DNA of 64,000 nucleotides from Gammaproteobacteria bacterium (lineage in GTDB: Bacteria; Pseudomonadota; Gammaproteobacteria; JAADGQ01), in the NCBI GenBank assembly GCA_021648145.1, contig JAKITI010000014.1, forward strand, positions 22,011 to 86,010, written 5' to 3'. The notes under the pieces were generated by a model. It worked only from the letters and a program-made list of their open reading frames with translations, made no database searches and had not been told where the DNA came from. The position numbers were made by a program, and so were the translations under genes. Below are positions 46,952-56,260 of this stretch, piece by piece. Within the stretch, counting starts at the first letter, position 1, and every line of letters starts with the position of its first letter.

Positions 46952-49900
46952 TCTTTTTAACAGGCTCACCATAGCCGCCCCCACCTGGGGTCTCAATCCT
47001 AAAAATATCACCCGATTTCATTTCAATGCAACAGGTCGAAGGCAATCTCTCACTCTGACCATTTTCTCTCTTTATCCACTGCTGGCCAACCCGTCCTGAC
47101 TGACCGCCACCAAGGCCATAAGGAGCAACCTTGCGCCGATTGGCTAAAATTGAGAGCTGCATACCCTGTAAAAACCGAATCTGACGTATCATACCACCAC
47201 CCCCAGAATATTCACCACAACCCCCACTATTTTCCCGAATTGCAAAAACTTCCAGGCGCACTGGGTAACGTAGCTCTAATATTTCAGGGTCAGTCAGACG
47301 TGAATTAGTCATATGACTGTGTATCGCGGCCACTCCTGAATAGCCTGGGCCCGCGCCCGTTCCGCCGCCAATCGTCTCATAATATTGATAGTGCTCATTG
47401 CCGAATGTCAGATTATTCATTGTGCCCTGTGATGCCGCCTGAATATTCAACGCCCCATAAATTGCATCCGTAATACATTGTGATGTTTCAACATTGCCTG
47501 CAACAACAGCGGCTGGGTAGCTCGGGTTCAAAAAACTATCTTTAGGTATATTAAGTATGATCGGGCGCAAAAAGCCATCATTGAGCGGAATGTCTTCATC
47601 AATCAAAGTTCTTAATACATAAAGTGTCGCAGCGCGACAAATCGAAGCCGGTGCATTGAAATTATTATCAAGCCGTGCAGACGTTCCTTTAAAATCAAGC
47701 TCCATCGTCTCTTGCTCGCGATTGATTGTCACTTTCAGGCACACTTCAGCGCCATTATCCATCGCATAACAGAACGTACCGTCAGAGAGTGTTGGCAACA
47801 ATCGTCGTACCATTTTTTCAGAGGCATCCAGAATATGGCTCATATAAGAGCTGACCACATCAGCGCCCGACTGATCACATAACAGCCGTAACTCTTGAAT
47901 GCCTTTCTGATTTGCAGCAATCTGGGCACGCAGATCCGCCAGGTTTTGCTCTGTGTTACGTGCAACAAAAAACAGACGCTGCAACTCACCCTCTAAAAAT
48001 TGACCATTTTTAACCAACGCAACACAATCAAGCAGCAAACCTTCTTCATCAATATGACGGCTATTCGCTGGCATAGAACCTGGACTGATGCCGCCGATAT
48101 CTGCGTGATGCCCTCGGCTGGCCACATAAAATCGTATTTTTTGATCCATAAAAAGAGGTGTGACAACGGTGATATCGGGCAGATGAGTGCCGCCTGAATA
48201 AGGGTTATTCAGCGCATAAACATCCCCCGCTTGCAGCTGCGACCCAACTTTCTGGATTACCGCCCGAATCGACTCACCCATCGACCCGAGATGCACTGGA
48301 ACATGGGGTGCATTGGCAATGAGCTGGCCTTCTGCATCAAACAGTGCGCAAGAAAAATCTAGCCGTTCTTTAATGTTAACGGAGTGTGCCGTATTAGCGA
48401 GGGTGACTCCCATCTGCTCCGCAATACTTTTAAAGCGATTATTAAATAATTCCAAACGCACAGGATCAACATAATTGACATCAAAAGCCTCTGAGTGCTC
48501 TTGATGAACAGGGTTTGGCCGACTGAGCTCAAGATTGCCTATTTCAGTCAAACAGGCCTGCCACTCAGGTTCGACCACGATCGTACCTGTTTTTTCTAGA
48601 ATCAGGGCTGGGCCTTTTATGATCTGTTTAGTGATCAAGTTTTGCCGCTGATAGACCGGCACTTGTTGCCACGCTCCATCAGAATAGAGTGAAACGGTAT
48701 CCAATGGTTTTGCTGAAAATTTGTCTTTGTCTCTACTTTTATTGAAACAATATTCAATCGTCTCCATTGTTCCAATAAGCTCGACACTGATACTAGCCAC
48801 CACCAATGGTGTCTCTTTTAAAATAAAGCCAAAGTGCTGTTGATGGCTCGATTCAAACAGTGCTTGAACAGAAGAGAGTTCGCCATCGAAACCCACTTCC
48901 AATGCAGTATTACTGCCTTGGTAACGCAGTTGTAAACGCCTCTTTCGCTGAAAGTGAATTTGATTTTGCTGAAGCAACTTCTCTTGAAGAGGTGTTTCCA
49001 ATGACAGGTATTCTTCTTCCAAGGCCATGCCCTTTGAAAATGGCCGCTCAATGGTACGATCCTGCCGCTCACGAATTTCAGCCAAACCCATGCCAAAAGC
49101 AGATAACACACCCGCATAAGGGTGCAACAATATTTTACGAATAAAGAGTGCATCAGCCACCTGACAAGCATGTTGCCCTCCGGCTCCACCAAAGCAGGTG
49201 AGAATATAGTCGTTTAGATCATAACCCCGCTGCACAGAAATAGTTTTAATCGCATTCGCCATATTGGAAACCGCAATTTCCAATGCACCCAAAGCAAGTT
49301 TTTCAATACTTTCCCCTGACTTTTCAGCCAAAGCTTGGAATTTTTCCTGAACACAGAGTCGATCCAGAGGTAAATCTGCATGAGCGCCAAAGACTTTGGG
49401 GAAGTAGTCGGGCTGAACCCGTCCCAGCAGCACATTACAATCGGTCACCGTTAAAGGCCCACCACGGCGATAGGATGCGGGGCCGGGATCAGCCCCCGCA
49501 GATTCTGGCCCCACGCGCAAGCGCTCACCTTCATAAGAGACCACTGAGCCACCACCCGCCGCAACAGTATGAATCGACAGCATCGGCACACACATTTTCA
49601 CACCGGCAATCTCAGTTTCCAGAGTGCGCTCATACTCCCCCGAAAAGTGAGAAACATCCGTTGAGGTTCCCCCCATATCGAAACCAATTATGTTTTGATA
49701 ACCCGCTTGTTGCGAAACTTTCACCGCGCCAATAATACCGCCCGCAGGGCCGGATAAAATGGCATCTTTTCCCTGGAAGAGATGCGCAGAAGTCAGCCCT
49801 CCCAGCGATTGCATAAATTGCAAATCAACCCCGGGCAACTCTTTTTCAACTTGCTCAACATAATGCCGTAACACAGGACTCAAATAAGCATCCACCACCG

Positions 49901-50516
49901 TTGTTTGCCCACGATTAATATATTTGATCATCGGGCTGACTTGATGAGAAACCGAAATTTGTGAAAATCCGATCTGTTTTGCAATATCCGCGACAACTTT
50001 TTCATGCTGATTAAAACGATAGCCATGCAATAAGACGATGGCCAATGAACGAACCCCATGATCAAAAAGCGCTTGCAGTTTTTTCTGTGTATGGGGCAGA
50101 TCCAGTGCTTCAATCTCTTGCCCATTGACATCCAGACGGCCACTTATTTCCACCGACTGGCTATAAAGTGGCTCGGGACGGTGGATTTCTAAAGCAAAAA
50201 TATCAGGGCGATTTTGATAGCCGATCTGTAGTGCATCTTTAAAACCACGATTGGTAATCAACGCAACCGCTTCACCTTTGCGCTCCAGTAATGCATTAGT
50301 GGCCACTGTAGTGCCCATTTTTACTATTTTGATTTTTTCAACAGGAATCTTCTGATCTTTTTCAATACCTAAAAAATAGCGAATACCAGCAATCGCAGCA
50401 TCGGAATATTGCTCAGGATTTTCTGAAAGTAGCTTATGAGTTTTTAATTCACCATAGGGCAAACAGGCCACAATATCTGTAAAGGTTCCGCCACGATCAA
50501 CCCAAAACTGCCACAT
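46944..50516 (-). CDS. ATP-dependent 5-oxoprolinase (fused HyuA-HyuB)
   Basis: This 1190-residue enzyme hydrolyses 5-oxoproline to glutamate using ATP. The N-terminal hydantoinase A half begins [14 protein letters not shown] and includes [12 protein letters not shown] and [17 protein letters not shown]. The C-terminal hydantoinase B half begins near [20 protein letters not shown] and includes [20 protein letters not shown] and the final [11 protein letters not shown]. Both halves in one chain match the eukaryotic OPLAH and the bacterial fused form. It starts 3 bases after bioC, with no obvious functional link to biotin. Confidence 0.92.
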   Translation of the reverse strand: MWQFWVDRGGTFTDIVACLPYGELKTHKLLSENPEQYSDAAIAGIRYFLGIEKDQKIPVEKIKIVKMGTTVATNALLERKGEAVALITNRGFKDALQIGYQNRPDIFALEIHRPEPLYSQSVEISGRLDVNGQEIEALDLPHTQKKLQALFDHGVRSLAIVLLHGYRFNQHEKVVADIAKQIGFSQISVSHQVSPMIKYINRGQTTVVDAYLSPVLRHYVEQVEKELPGVDLQFMQSLGGLTSAHLFQGKDAILSGPAGGIIGAVKVSQQAGYQNIIGFDMGGTSTDVSHFSGEYERTLETEIAGVKMCVPMLSIHTVAAGGGSVVSYEGERLRVGPESAGADPGPASYRRGGPLTVTDCNVLLGRVQPDYFPKVFGAHADLPLDRLCVQEKFQALAEKSGESIEKLALGALEIAVSNMANAIKTISVQRGYDLNDYILTCFGGAGGQHACQVADALFIRKILLHPYAGVLSAFGMGLAEIRERQDRTIERPFSKGMALEEEYLSLETPLQEKLLQQNQIHFQRKRRLQLRYQGSNTALEVGFDGELSSVQALFESSHQQHFGFILKETPLVVASISVELIGTMETIEYCFNKSRDKDKFSAKPLDTVSLYSDGAWQQVPVYQRQNLITKQIIKGPALILEKTGTIVVEPEWQACLTEIGNLELSRPNPVHQEHSEAFDVNYVDPVRLELFNNRFKSIAEQMGVTLANTAHSVNIKERLDFSCALFDAEGQLIANAPHVPVHLGSMGESIRAVIQKVGSQLQAGDVYALNNPYSGGTHLPDITVVTPLFMDQKIRFYVASRGHHADIGGISPGSMPANSRHIDEEGLLLDCVALVKNGQFLEGELQRLFFVARNTEQNLADLRAQIAANQKGIQELRLLCDQSGADVVSSYMSHILDASEKMVRRLLPTLSDGTFCYAMDNGAEVCLKVTINREQETMELDFKGTSARLDNNFNAPASICRAATLYVLRTLIDEDIPLNDGFLRPIILNIPKDSFLNPSYPAAVVAGNVETSQCITDAIYGALNIQAASQGTMNNLTFGNEHYQYYETIGGGTGAGPGYSGVAAIHSHMTNSRLTDPEILELRYPVRLEVFAIRENSGGCGEYSGGGGMIRQIRFLQGMQLSILANRRKVAPYGLGGGQSGRVGQQWIKRENGQSERLPSTCCIEMKSGDIFRIETPGGGGYGEPVKKNG

Positions 50517-50519
50517 GTT

Positions 50520-51428
50520 TTAAAACCCACCATTTCGCAAACGTCGTCGAAACTGTTCCAATGGAATATGGATGGGAGCATTCGCTTCTTGCTTTTGCTC
50601 CTCAGCATTAGCCAGCCACGCATGACCGTATACCACTTCATAAGTCGCAGGCAATCGACCGTCATCATTACGAAATTGTTCGTAAGCTGCCATGAGTTTT
50701 TTAATCTTTGCAGGAGTTGTCAAGGCTCGTGAGCGACCTGAATTCACATTATGAGCACCGATCATTTTCAGGTCTTTCATGAGTGCTGTAACAGTTTCAT
50801 AGGTCAGCGTAATGTCTTCCGTATCAAGAATCACCATTTTGAAACCAGTATCTTTCATGATGTCACCAATATCATGCATATCAATAAATGCATTGACATG
50901 AATTTCATCATCAACTTCCGCCCAACTCTGACGTAATTCTTTCAGCGTATCAGGACCAAAGGTACTGAACATAATCAAACCTTCAGGTTTCAGTACCCGC
51001 GAAAATTCTGTAAATGCTTGTTTAAGATCGTTGCACCATTGAATTGTCGAGCTGGAAAACAACATGTCGCTGCTATTTGTTGCCAAAGGTAACGACTCTG
51101 CATCACCACAAATCACAGATTGTCTGGTCGCGTGATCAACATCAAAATTTTGATGTGCTTGTTGTAACATCGCATGTGCTAAATCGAGTGAAGTGATATG
51201 TGCGTCAGAATAGCGCGCAGCTAAACCTCGACTTAAATACCCTGTGCCTGCACCAATATCATAAATCTGCTCAGGTGAAACACGTAAAAAATCCAGGCGA
51301 TCAAGCAGTCGCTCTGCAATTTCATGCTGCAATACAGCCGCTTCATCATAATGGGGGGCGGCACTATTAAATGCCTGACGTACCAGTTCCTTATCTAAGT
51401 GATAGGAAGAGTCAGATGGAAAATTCAT
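50520..51428 (-). CDS. bioC: Malonyl-ACP O-methyltransferase
   Basis: BioC methylates malonyl-ACP so that fatty acid synthesis can build the pimelate moiety of biotin. It is a class I SAM methyltransferase with motif I IYDIGAGTGYLSRGLA, and LFSSSTIQWCNDLKQAFTEF, which is typical of BioC. The start (MNFPSDSSYHLDKELVRQAF) overlaps bioH by 17 bases. About 302 residues, slightly longer than E. coli BioC. bioA, bioB, bioD and bioF are not in the window. Confidence 0.9.
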   Translation of the reverse strand: MNFPSDSSYHLDKELVRQAFNSAAPHYDEAAVLQHEIAERLLDRLDFLRVSPEQIYDIGAGTGYLSRGLAARYSDAHITSLDLAHAMLQQAHQNFDVDHATRQSVICGDAESLPLATNSSDMLFSSSTIQWCNDLKQAFTEFSRVLKPEGLIMFSTFGPDTLKELRQSWAEVDDEIHVNAFIDMHDIGDIMKDTGFKMVILDTEDITLTYETVTALMKDLKMIGAHNVNSGRSRALTTPAKIKKLMAAYEQFRNDDGRLPATYEVVYGHAWLANAEEQKQEANAPIHIPLEQFRRRLRNGGF

Positions 51429-52200
51429 TCAAAAAGTCCGTTATGGTGAGAAGAAATTCAGCAGGGTGTGAGATAAAAGGCACATGGCCAGCACCGCTCA
51501 AAACATCAATTCTAACATTGGCTAATAGTGGTTGCACTGCTGTGCCTACTGAAGCAGGAACCAATTGGTCATGCTCACCAAAAATCATTTGAACTGGACA
51601 GCTTATATTTTTTAAATCCGGTCGCAAATTTGCTGTTTGCAAGATAGAAAGGCCGCCTTTCAGCGCGGTGACTTCAGGCGTACCAAATTTAAACAACTGG
51701 GCACGCAGTTGCCGCAATGTCTCACGAGCATTAATAGAACCACGAACTTGCAGTGCAACAAAACGATTTAATATCGCCTTTTCATCTTCAAGCAAAGCAT
51801 CCGCAAACTGAACTAATACCGAAGGTTCCACTGCACACGGCCAATTACTGTCACTGACAAACTGCGGTGTACTTGTCACCAGTGATAACGCATGCACACG
51901 CTCAGACGCATTAACTGCAATATATTGAGCAATAATGCCGCCTAAAGACCACCCTGTCCAGACTGCATTATCGGGTGCAACATCCAGCACTTGCTCTGCA
52001 ATTGTTTCCAATGAATAGCATGAATTCTGCAATGCACTGCGACCATGCCCTGGCAAATCAATCACCGTTACTTGGAAATTTTCGCTCAATTTGTCAACGA
52101 CCTTATCCCAAAGATCAGAGTGCCCTCCCCAACCATGAAGCAAGACGACAGGAAAACCTTTTCCAAAGATTTTCCTGTAAATACCAGATACAACTCCCAT
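51412..52200 (-). CDS. bioH: Pimeloyl-ACP methyl ester esterase
   Basis: BioH removes the methyl group placed by BioC and ends pimelate synthesis. It is an alpha/beta hydrolase with VVLLHGWGGHSDLW (oxyanion region), the nucleophile in GWSLGG and the acid and His in the C-terminal part (GEHDQLVP, GAGHVPFISHP). I chose the start at 52200 (MGVVSGIYRKIFGKG): GGAG lies 11 bases upstream. An in-frame ATG at 52230 lies inside the left end of the MITE, so it is unlikely to be native. About 262 residues. bioH-bioC is coupled by a 17-base overlap. Confidence 0.9.
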   Translation of the reverse strand: MGVVSGIYRKIFGKGFPVVLLHGWGGHSDLWDKVVDKLSENFQVTVIDLPGHGRSALQNSCYSLETIAEQVLDVAPDNAVWTGWSLGGIIAQYIAVNASERVHALSLVTSTPQFVSDSNWPCAVEPSVLVQFADALLEDEKAILNRFVALQVRGSINARETLRQLRAQLFKFGTPEVTALKGGLSILQTANLRPDLKNISCPVQMIFGEHDQLVPASVGTAVQPLLANVRIDVLSGAGHVPFISHPAEFLLTITDFLNEFSI

Positions 52201-52217
52201 TGATAAATATGCTCCAA

Positions 52218-52325
52218 AAAATAACGGCATTGCTAACTTAAGTATGGTTTTCGATTTTTATCTACTTGATAAATAATCTAAAAAAAAATAATGAAACTAT
52301 TGTTAATTAGCAATGCCAAAATAAC
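52218..52325. mobile_element. MITE-like element with 11-bp terminal inverted repeats and 8-bp target duplication
   Basis: GGCATTGCTAA (52226-52236) and TTAGCAATGCC (52307-52317) are perfect terminal inverted repeats of a 92-bp AT-rich segment. The exact 8-bp direct repeat AAAATAAC flanks it at 52218-52225 and 52318-52325. It has no coding capacity, so it is a miniature inverted-repeat transposable element moved in trans. An 8-bp duplication fits several IS families (for example IS6, ISL3 or IS1595 groups); I cannot name the parent. Confidence 0.8.
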
Positions 52326-52371
52326 TTTATTTTTAAGCGGATATAGATTGCCAAGTAACGGGATAAAAAAC

Positions 52372-52401
52372 TTTACTAAAACCTTATTAATACACTATGA
52401 T
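52372..52401 (+). promoter_or_regulatory. Candidate sigma-70 promoter of the first octaheme gene
   Basis: TTTACT (52372-52377) and TATGAT (52396-52401) are spaced by 18 bases. They match 4/6 and 5/6 of the -35 and -10 consensus. The start would be about 52408, leaving a 70-base leader. It is just downstream of the MITE. Confidence 0.4.
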
Positions 52402-52478
52402 ACTACTCAGGATTGCTGTTTATCAAAAGGATAGGAGAATAAAACAATAAAAATAACTAAAAATTAAGGGGTATAGCT

Positions 52479-54449
52479 ATGATTAAGATAGTGATAAAAG
52501 GCCTCCTGCTAACAGCTGCTATCGTTATGGGCAGTACGGCATGGGCAAAACTACCGCCCCCACCGGTAAACCAAAACATTGGTATACCTGATGGGAAATT
52601 TGAGACAATGACCTTTCACACCTGCCTAGGCTGCCACGGGGATCCCGTTAACGCACCGGCTCCCGTCAAGATAGGCTATCTGCCTGACCGACATCACCTT
52701 CGAGTCGATACACCGATCGGTGAATACACAGACTCACCCTACCCAGACCTCTCTCCAGATGGCGACCATAAATGTATTACTTGCCATAAAGTTGACTGGG
52801 TCGAAGACTCATCAAGGCCTCTCGGGGGTTACTTTAAATTTGCAGAAGAGCCAACAGAGCCTCTGTTTCGTGATTGTTTAAACTGTCACAAACAGACTGT
52901 AGATGATAATGGAAATTTAAAAGCAACGGTTCATCACTTGACAGACAAAGCTCAGAAAAAACTCTGTTATCAATGCCATGGCAGTACAGTTAATAATGCA
53001 ACGGATGACCACAGGATTCCTGACCCTACAGCTGACAAAGCACGTAACTGTGACAAAGTTGATCCAACGGCTATTGATCCAGACAACCCTATTTCAACAG
53101 AGCGAAATGACTACAATATTTCGTTAATTACACCATGGCCTGGTGATAACTATGATGACCCAGCCTGGAAGAGCGTCTTGCGAGACTTTTATTCCGAATG
53201 TCCAGAGGTTGCTGAAGTCTATCTTGAAGAAGGTGGACAATTCCAAATCAACCCTCCACGCTATCGCTATGAAATGGATGGAGATGGTGAGACTAAAGCC
53301 ATATTACTTGCTGATGATGAGGCTGGCGGTCGTCGCACAGGTAACTGCGAACATTGCCATTTCGCGGGTGAAAATCCAGGCGATGAAGTACAACCTAACA
53401 CAGGTCTGGCAAAATCTGATGTCGGCACCAACATGACAAACCACCATGGTTCGGGTGTTGGCCAACCTGGAAGTGGCTCAGTGCATAGCTGTGATCTTTG
53501 CCATTCACCTAGTGATCCACCTGATTATGCAATCCGTGGTTGTGAAGTTTGTCATGGAATCAGTACTCTGCATGCAATTGAGTATGATGCAGAAGGCGAT
53601 GGCATTGACCCTGGCAATGAAAAGCCATTTATGGGACACATCGGTAACGATTTAAACTGTCGTGGTTGTCATCTAAACTTTAGAACAGGTGAAGTATTCG
53701 AAGCATCCAGTCGTTCACTTTCTGGCAGCAGCGGTTCTGAGTTTGGTGGACTAGTTGGATACAACACTCCTGTACCTGAAATTGAGTCTATGAGTACTGC
53801 CGGAGCCATTGCGGGTACAACGACAGCTCTCACGATTACAGGCACAGGCTTCTACGCAACTCTAAATACATCCTTTGGAGTTAAAGAAGCGATTCCACAT
53901 GTTGAGCTGATTGATTCCAGTGGCGTGGTTACCAAGTTGGATTTAGGGAGAAGTGATGTTACGGAAACAACCGTTAACGTGACCATTCCCGCCACTATGC
54001 AAGCTGATACTTACGAGCTTTATGTCGTAAAAGGTCAACGCTATACAGAAATGAACGGTGAGCGTGATTATTCACAACAGTCTGGCACTGTGCCGTTCCT
54101 TATCACACACAACCCTACGATTGAATCGGTCAACTGTACTGATGGCACGGTCACAATCAACGGCTTTGGCTTCGGTAGCATGCTAACCGCCGACAAGTAC
54201 GGCAACGAAGGTTATGTGGATGGTGGAGATCTGGTGGGTGTGGCTAGAGATAGCTTGGCATGTTCAGTCGAATCCTGGACCAACACCCAAATTGTAGCAG
54301 ATTGTGGTGAAGGCTCAGGTACTGTCACTCTTGACAGCCTCTACGGCGATGCCTCTTCTAATGAAGCTTGCGGTAGCAGCACTGGTGGCCGACCTGACTG
54401 GTGGTCTCTCTGGAGCTGGTTTGCTTCCTGGGGTTGGTCAGGACGTTAA
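52479..54449 (+). CDS. Octaheme c-type cytochrome with IPT-like domains and Trp-rich C-terminal tail (copy 1)
   Basis: This is a 656-residue exported multiheme cytochrome. The signal peptide ends at TAWA; the mature protein begins KLPPPPVNQN. Eight CxxCH motifs lie at about residues 49-400 (CLGCH, CITCH, CLNCH, CYQCH, CEHCH, CDLCH, CEVCH, CRGCH). Extra His (PDRHHLRVD, VHHLT, NHHGSGVG, GHIGN) may be distal ligands. Relative to its paralogues it has an insertion of about 70 residues between hemes 4 and 5. Two IPT/TIG-like beta domains follow (about 428-630) with four conserved Cys. The chain ends in PDWWSLWSWFASWGWSGR. AAGGGG lies 7 bases before the ATG. The likely role is periplasmic or extracellular electron transfer. 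Confidence 0.88.
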   Translation: MIKIVIKGLLLTAAIVMGSTAWAKLPPPPVNQNIGIPDGKFETMTFHTCLGCHGDPVNAPAPVKIGYLPDRHHLRVDTPIGEYTDSPYPDLSPDGDHKCITCHKVDWVEDSSRPLGGYFKFAEEPTEPLFRDCLNCHKQTVDDNGNLKATVHHLTDKAQKKLCYQCHGSTVNNATDDHRIPDPTADKARNCDKVDPTAIDPDNPISTERNDYNISLITPWPGDNYDDPAWKSVLRDFYSECPEVAEVYLEEGGQFQINPPRYRYEMDGDGETKAILLADDEAGGRRTGNCEHCHFAGENPGDEVQPNTGLAKSDVGTNMTNHHGSGVGQPGSGSVHSCDLCHSPSDPPDYAIRGCEVCHGISTLHAIEYDAEGDGIDPGNEKPFMGHIGNDLNCRGCHLNFRTGEVFEASSRSLSGSSGSEFGGLVGYNTPVPEIESMSTAGAIAGTTTALTITGTGFYATLNTSFGVKEAIPHVELIDSSGVVTKLDLGRSDVTETTVNVTIPATMQADTYELYVVKGQRYTEMNGERDYSQQSGTVPFLITHNPTIESVNCTDGTVTINGFGFGSMLTADKYGNEGYVDGGDLVGVARDSLACSVESWTNTQIVADCGEGSGTVTLDSLYGDASSNEACGSSTGGRPDWWSLWSWFASWGWSGR

Positions 54450-54463
54450 GCCATAACCTTGCT

Positions 54464-54495
54464 TGACAAAGAGCTCTTTCTTTCGCTCTTTGTCA
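54464..54495 (+). terminator. Hairpin after octaheme copy 1
   Basis: TGACAAAGAGC (54464-54474) and GCTCTTTGTCA (54485-54495) form a perfect 11-bp stem with a 10-base loop just past the stop. It has no T-run. It may slow decay of the transcript or partly end transcription. Confidence 0.5.
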
Positions 54496-54518
54496 GGTCA
54501 ATCAAACTATTTGATAGG

Positions 54519-54547
54519 AAGGAGGCCTTAGCAAAGCCTCCTTTTTT
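54519..54547 (+). terminator. Rho-independent terminator after octaheme copy 1
   Basis: AAGGAGGC (54519-54526) pairs with GCCTCCTT (54536-54543), followed by TTTT. It lies between copy 1 and the prolyl isomerase gene, so the latter may need its own promoter or read-through. Confidence 0.8.
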
Positions 54548-54571
54548 AATGCACTTTAAAAAGGTTTGCTT

Positions 54572-55558
54572 ATGTACAAAATATTTTTAGTCGCCACTGT
54601 TTTGCTTTTAATGACAACCACTGCGTACAGCAACAGCCCGACCATTGTCGCCAAAGTCAACGGCGAACCCATCTATGAAAAAGAGCTCACTGAATCTATG
54701 GATTTGCGTTTTAATAAGAGCAGAAAATTTGGAGTCGCATCAATAGATCAACAAAAACCCGAAATTGCATATGCTCTTAAAATGCAAACACTCAGTGAAT
54801 TAATTAATTCCAAAGTTCTCTACCAAGCGAGTCAATCTGAAAAATTCTCAAAGAAAAAACTAGCTAAAATAAAAGAGAATGTTGATCAAAAGCTGCTCTC
54901 TTTAGCGCATACATTTGGCAGCGAAAAATCCTATGAGAAATTTTTAGCCACTAAAGACAGCTCTTTAAAAGAAAAACGTGATTTTTTTAGAGGTACATTT
55001 CTTGTGCAAGCCTATTTTGACAAACAAGGTTTGACCAATCCAAATATTCCAGAAGCTGATATAAAAGCACTGTATGAGACACAAAAAACCAGCTTTAAAA
55101 TTCCAGAGCAAGTAAAACTTAGCCAAATCTTTATACCCGTTGAGAAAGGGATCGCTCCAAAAGAAAAAGAAGTGATAGAAAAAAAGGCTGAAGAAGCACG
55201 CCAATTACTCTTTGATGGAAAAAGCTTTTCCAACGTTGCTGAAATAATGACTGAAAAAACAAAATTAGAAGTCACGGGAGGTGAACGTGGTTTTATAAAG
55301 CGTGGCACTCTACCTAAAAAAGTGGACAACATTGCATTCACCATTATGCCAAACATCGTAAGCCACGTAATTAAATCAAATTTTGGTTATCACGTTCTAA
55401 TGATTACAGATAAAAAACCAAGCACCTTCTCTCCTTACAACAAAGTCAGAGACTTTCTTCTAAAATATTTAGAAAATGAGACCGTTAGTCACAGCGTGAC
55501 TGAACACACAAAAATGCTTAAAGAAAAAGCCAGTATTGAAATTTTTTTAAAAGAATAG
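54572..55558 (+). CDS. PpiC-type peptidyl-prolyl isomerase (parvulin), exported
   Basis: This is a periplasmic folding catalyst of about 328 residues. The ATG at 54572 is preceded by AAAGG at about 8 bases, and starts a signal peptide (MYKIFLVATVLLLMTTTAYS). A SurA/PrsA-like N-terminal helical part follows (VNGEPIYEKEL). The parvulin domain is at about residues 175-275, with VKLSQIFIP, GGERGFIKRGTLP and FGYHVLMI. It lies among the cytochrome genes, all of whose products begin with PPPPVNQ and contain many prolines, so it may help fold them. PpiC-type genes next to multiheme cytochrome genes are also seen in Geobacter nanowire loci (from memory, not checked). Confidence 0.88.
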   Translation: MYKIFLVATVLLLMTTTAYSNSPTIVAKVNGEPIYEKELTESMDLRFNKSRKFGVASIDQQKPEIAYALKMQTLSELINSKVLYQASQSEKFSKKKLAKIKENVDQKLLSLAHTFGSEKSYEKFLATKDSSLKEKRDFFRGTFLVQAYFDKQGLTNPNIPEADIKALYETQKTSFKIPEQVKLSQIFIPVEKGIAPKEKEVIEKKAEEARQLLFDGKSFSNVAEIMTEKTKLEVTGGERGFIKRGTLPKKVDNIAFTIMPNIVSHVIKSNFGYHVLMITDKKPSTFSPYNKVRDFLLKYLENETVSHSVTEHTKMLKEKASIEIFLKE

Positions 55559-55705
55559 AGTTTTCATTGATGACTTTCCAGGCCTGCATTATTTATCACG
55601 ATGACCCTGAGAGTGCTCTCGCCTTGGCTTATGGACTCTTAAGCTGATTTGCTCCCAAAACGGGTCAAAAAAGTGTTAACAATCAATGATAAATTAGGTG
55701 AAATC

Positions 55706-56260
55706 ATGATCAAAAAACTGCGATATCTCCTGCTATTAACACCAATATTCACTATCGGCATTGGCTTCTTAACTATCTCACCACCCAGTTTAGCAATGAT
55801 GGGAAAAGACCTCTTCGGAAGTAATGTCACTGCGGCCAAGTGCCGTGTTTGTCATGTCAAACGTTTTGAAAAAGGCGATAGCCCTTTGGCTGAATGGCTT
55901 CAATGGCGCAACCCAAACAAACACCATTTGAAAGTCGGTGAAAAGGTTGAATGCCCTACCGGACCACCAGGTGCAGACTTAGGTGATGTTTATGATTGCA
56001 CCTCTTGCCATCGTTTTGTTTGGGATAGCGAAACGGTTTCGTACAAATTTGACGTTTTCAGAGACTGCCTCTATTGCCATAGCGTCGATACAGTCACAGG
56101 CCCGCCGATGAGTAACCGTCACCCGATGATGGGGCGTAATTGCAGCGTTTGTCACGGCATCACGATCTACGAAGATGGCACATATGATTACACAAACAGT
56201 GGTGGTGGTATGGGTGGTGGTGGCATGGGTGGCCGAATGATGGGCGGAGGTGGCTGCTAA
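55706..56260 (+). CDS. Tetraheme c-type cytochrome with Gly/Met-rich tail ending in Cys
   Basis: This is an exported cytochrome of about 184 residues. I chose the ATG at 55706 (TAGGTG 5 bases upstream), which gives a signal peptide MIKKLRYLLLLTPIF. Four heme motifs are present: CRVCH, CTSCH, CLYCH and CSVCH. NKHHLKV, DCTSCHRFVW and FRDCLYCH align with the first hemes of the octaheme proteins, so it is a short paralogue. The C-terminus is GGGMGGGGMGGRMMGGGGC, low in complexity and ending in a Cys. The stop overlaps the next start (TAATG), so it is coupled to octaheme copy 2. Confidence 0.85.
   Translation: MIKKLRYLLLLTPIFTIGIGFLTISPPSLAMMGKDLFGSNVTAAKCRVCHVKRFEKGDSPLAEWLQWRNPNKHHLKVGEKVECPTGPPGADLGDVYDCTSCHRFVWDSETVSYKFDVFRDCLYCHSVDTVTGPPMSNRHPMMGRNCSVCHGITIYEDGTYDYTNSGGGMGGGGMGGRMMGGGGC

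Larger units (their letters stand above)
52201..52478. other. Divergent intergenic region holding the MITE
   Basis: These 278 bases separate bioH from the first octaheme gene. They hold the 92-bp mobile element, a candidate promoter at 52372-52401 and a 5' untranslated region. I found no gene. Confidence 0.7.

Noticed and set aside
49283..49735. Plus-strand open frame of 150 codons in the oxoprolinase gene
   Set aside because: It is antisense to a well-supported 1190-residue enzyme and shows no domain or signal.
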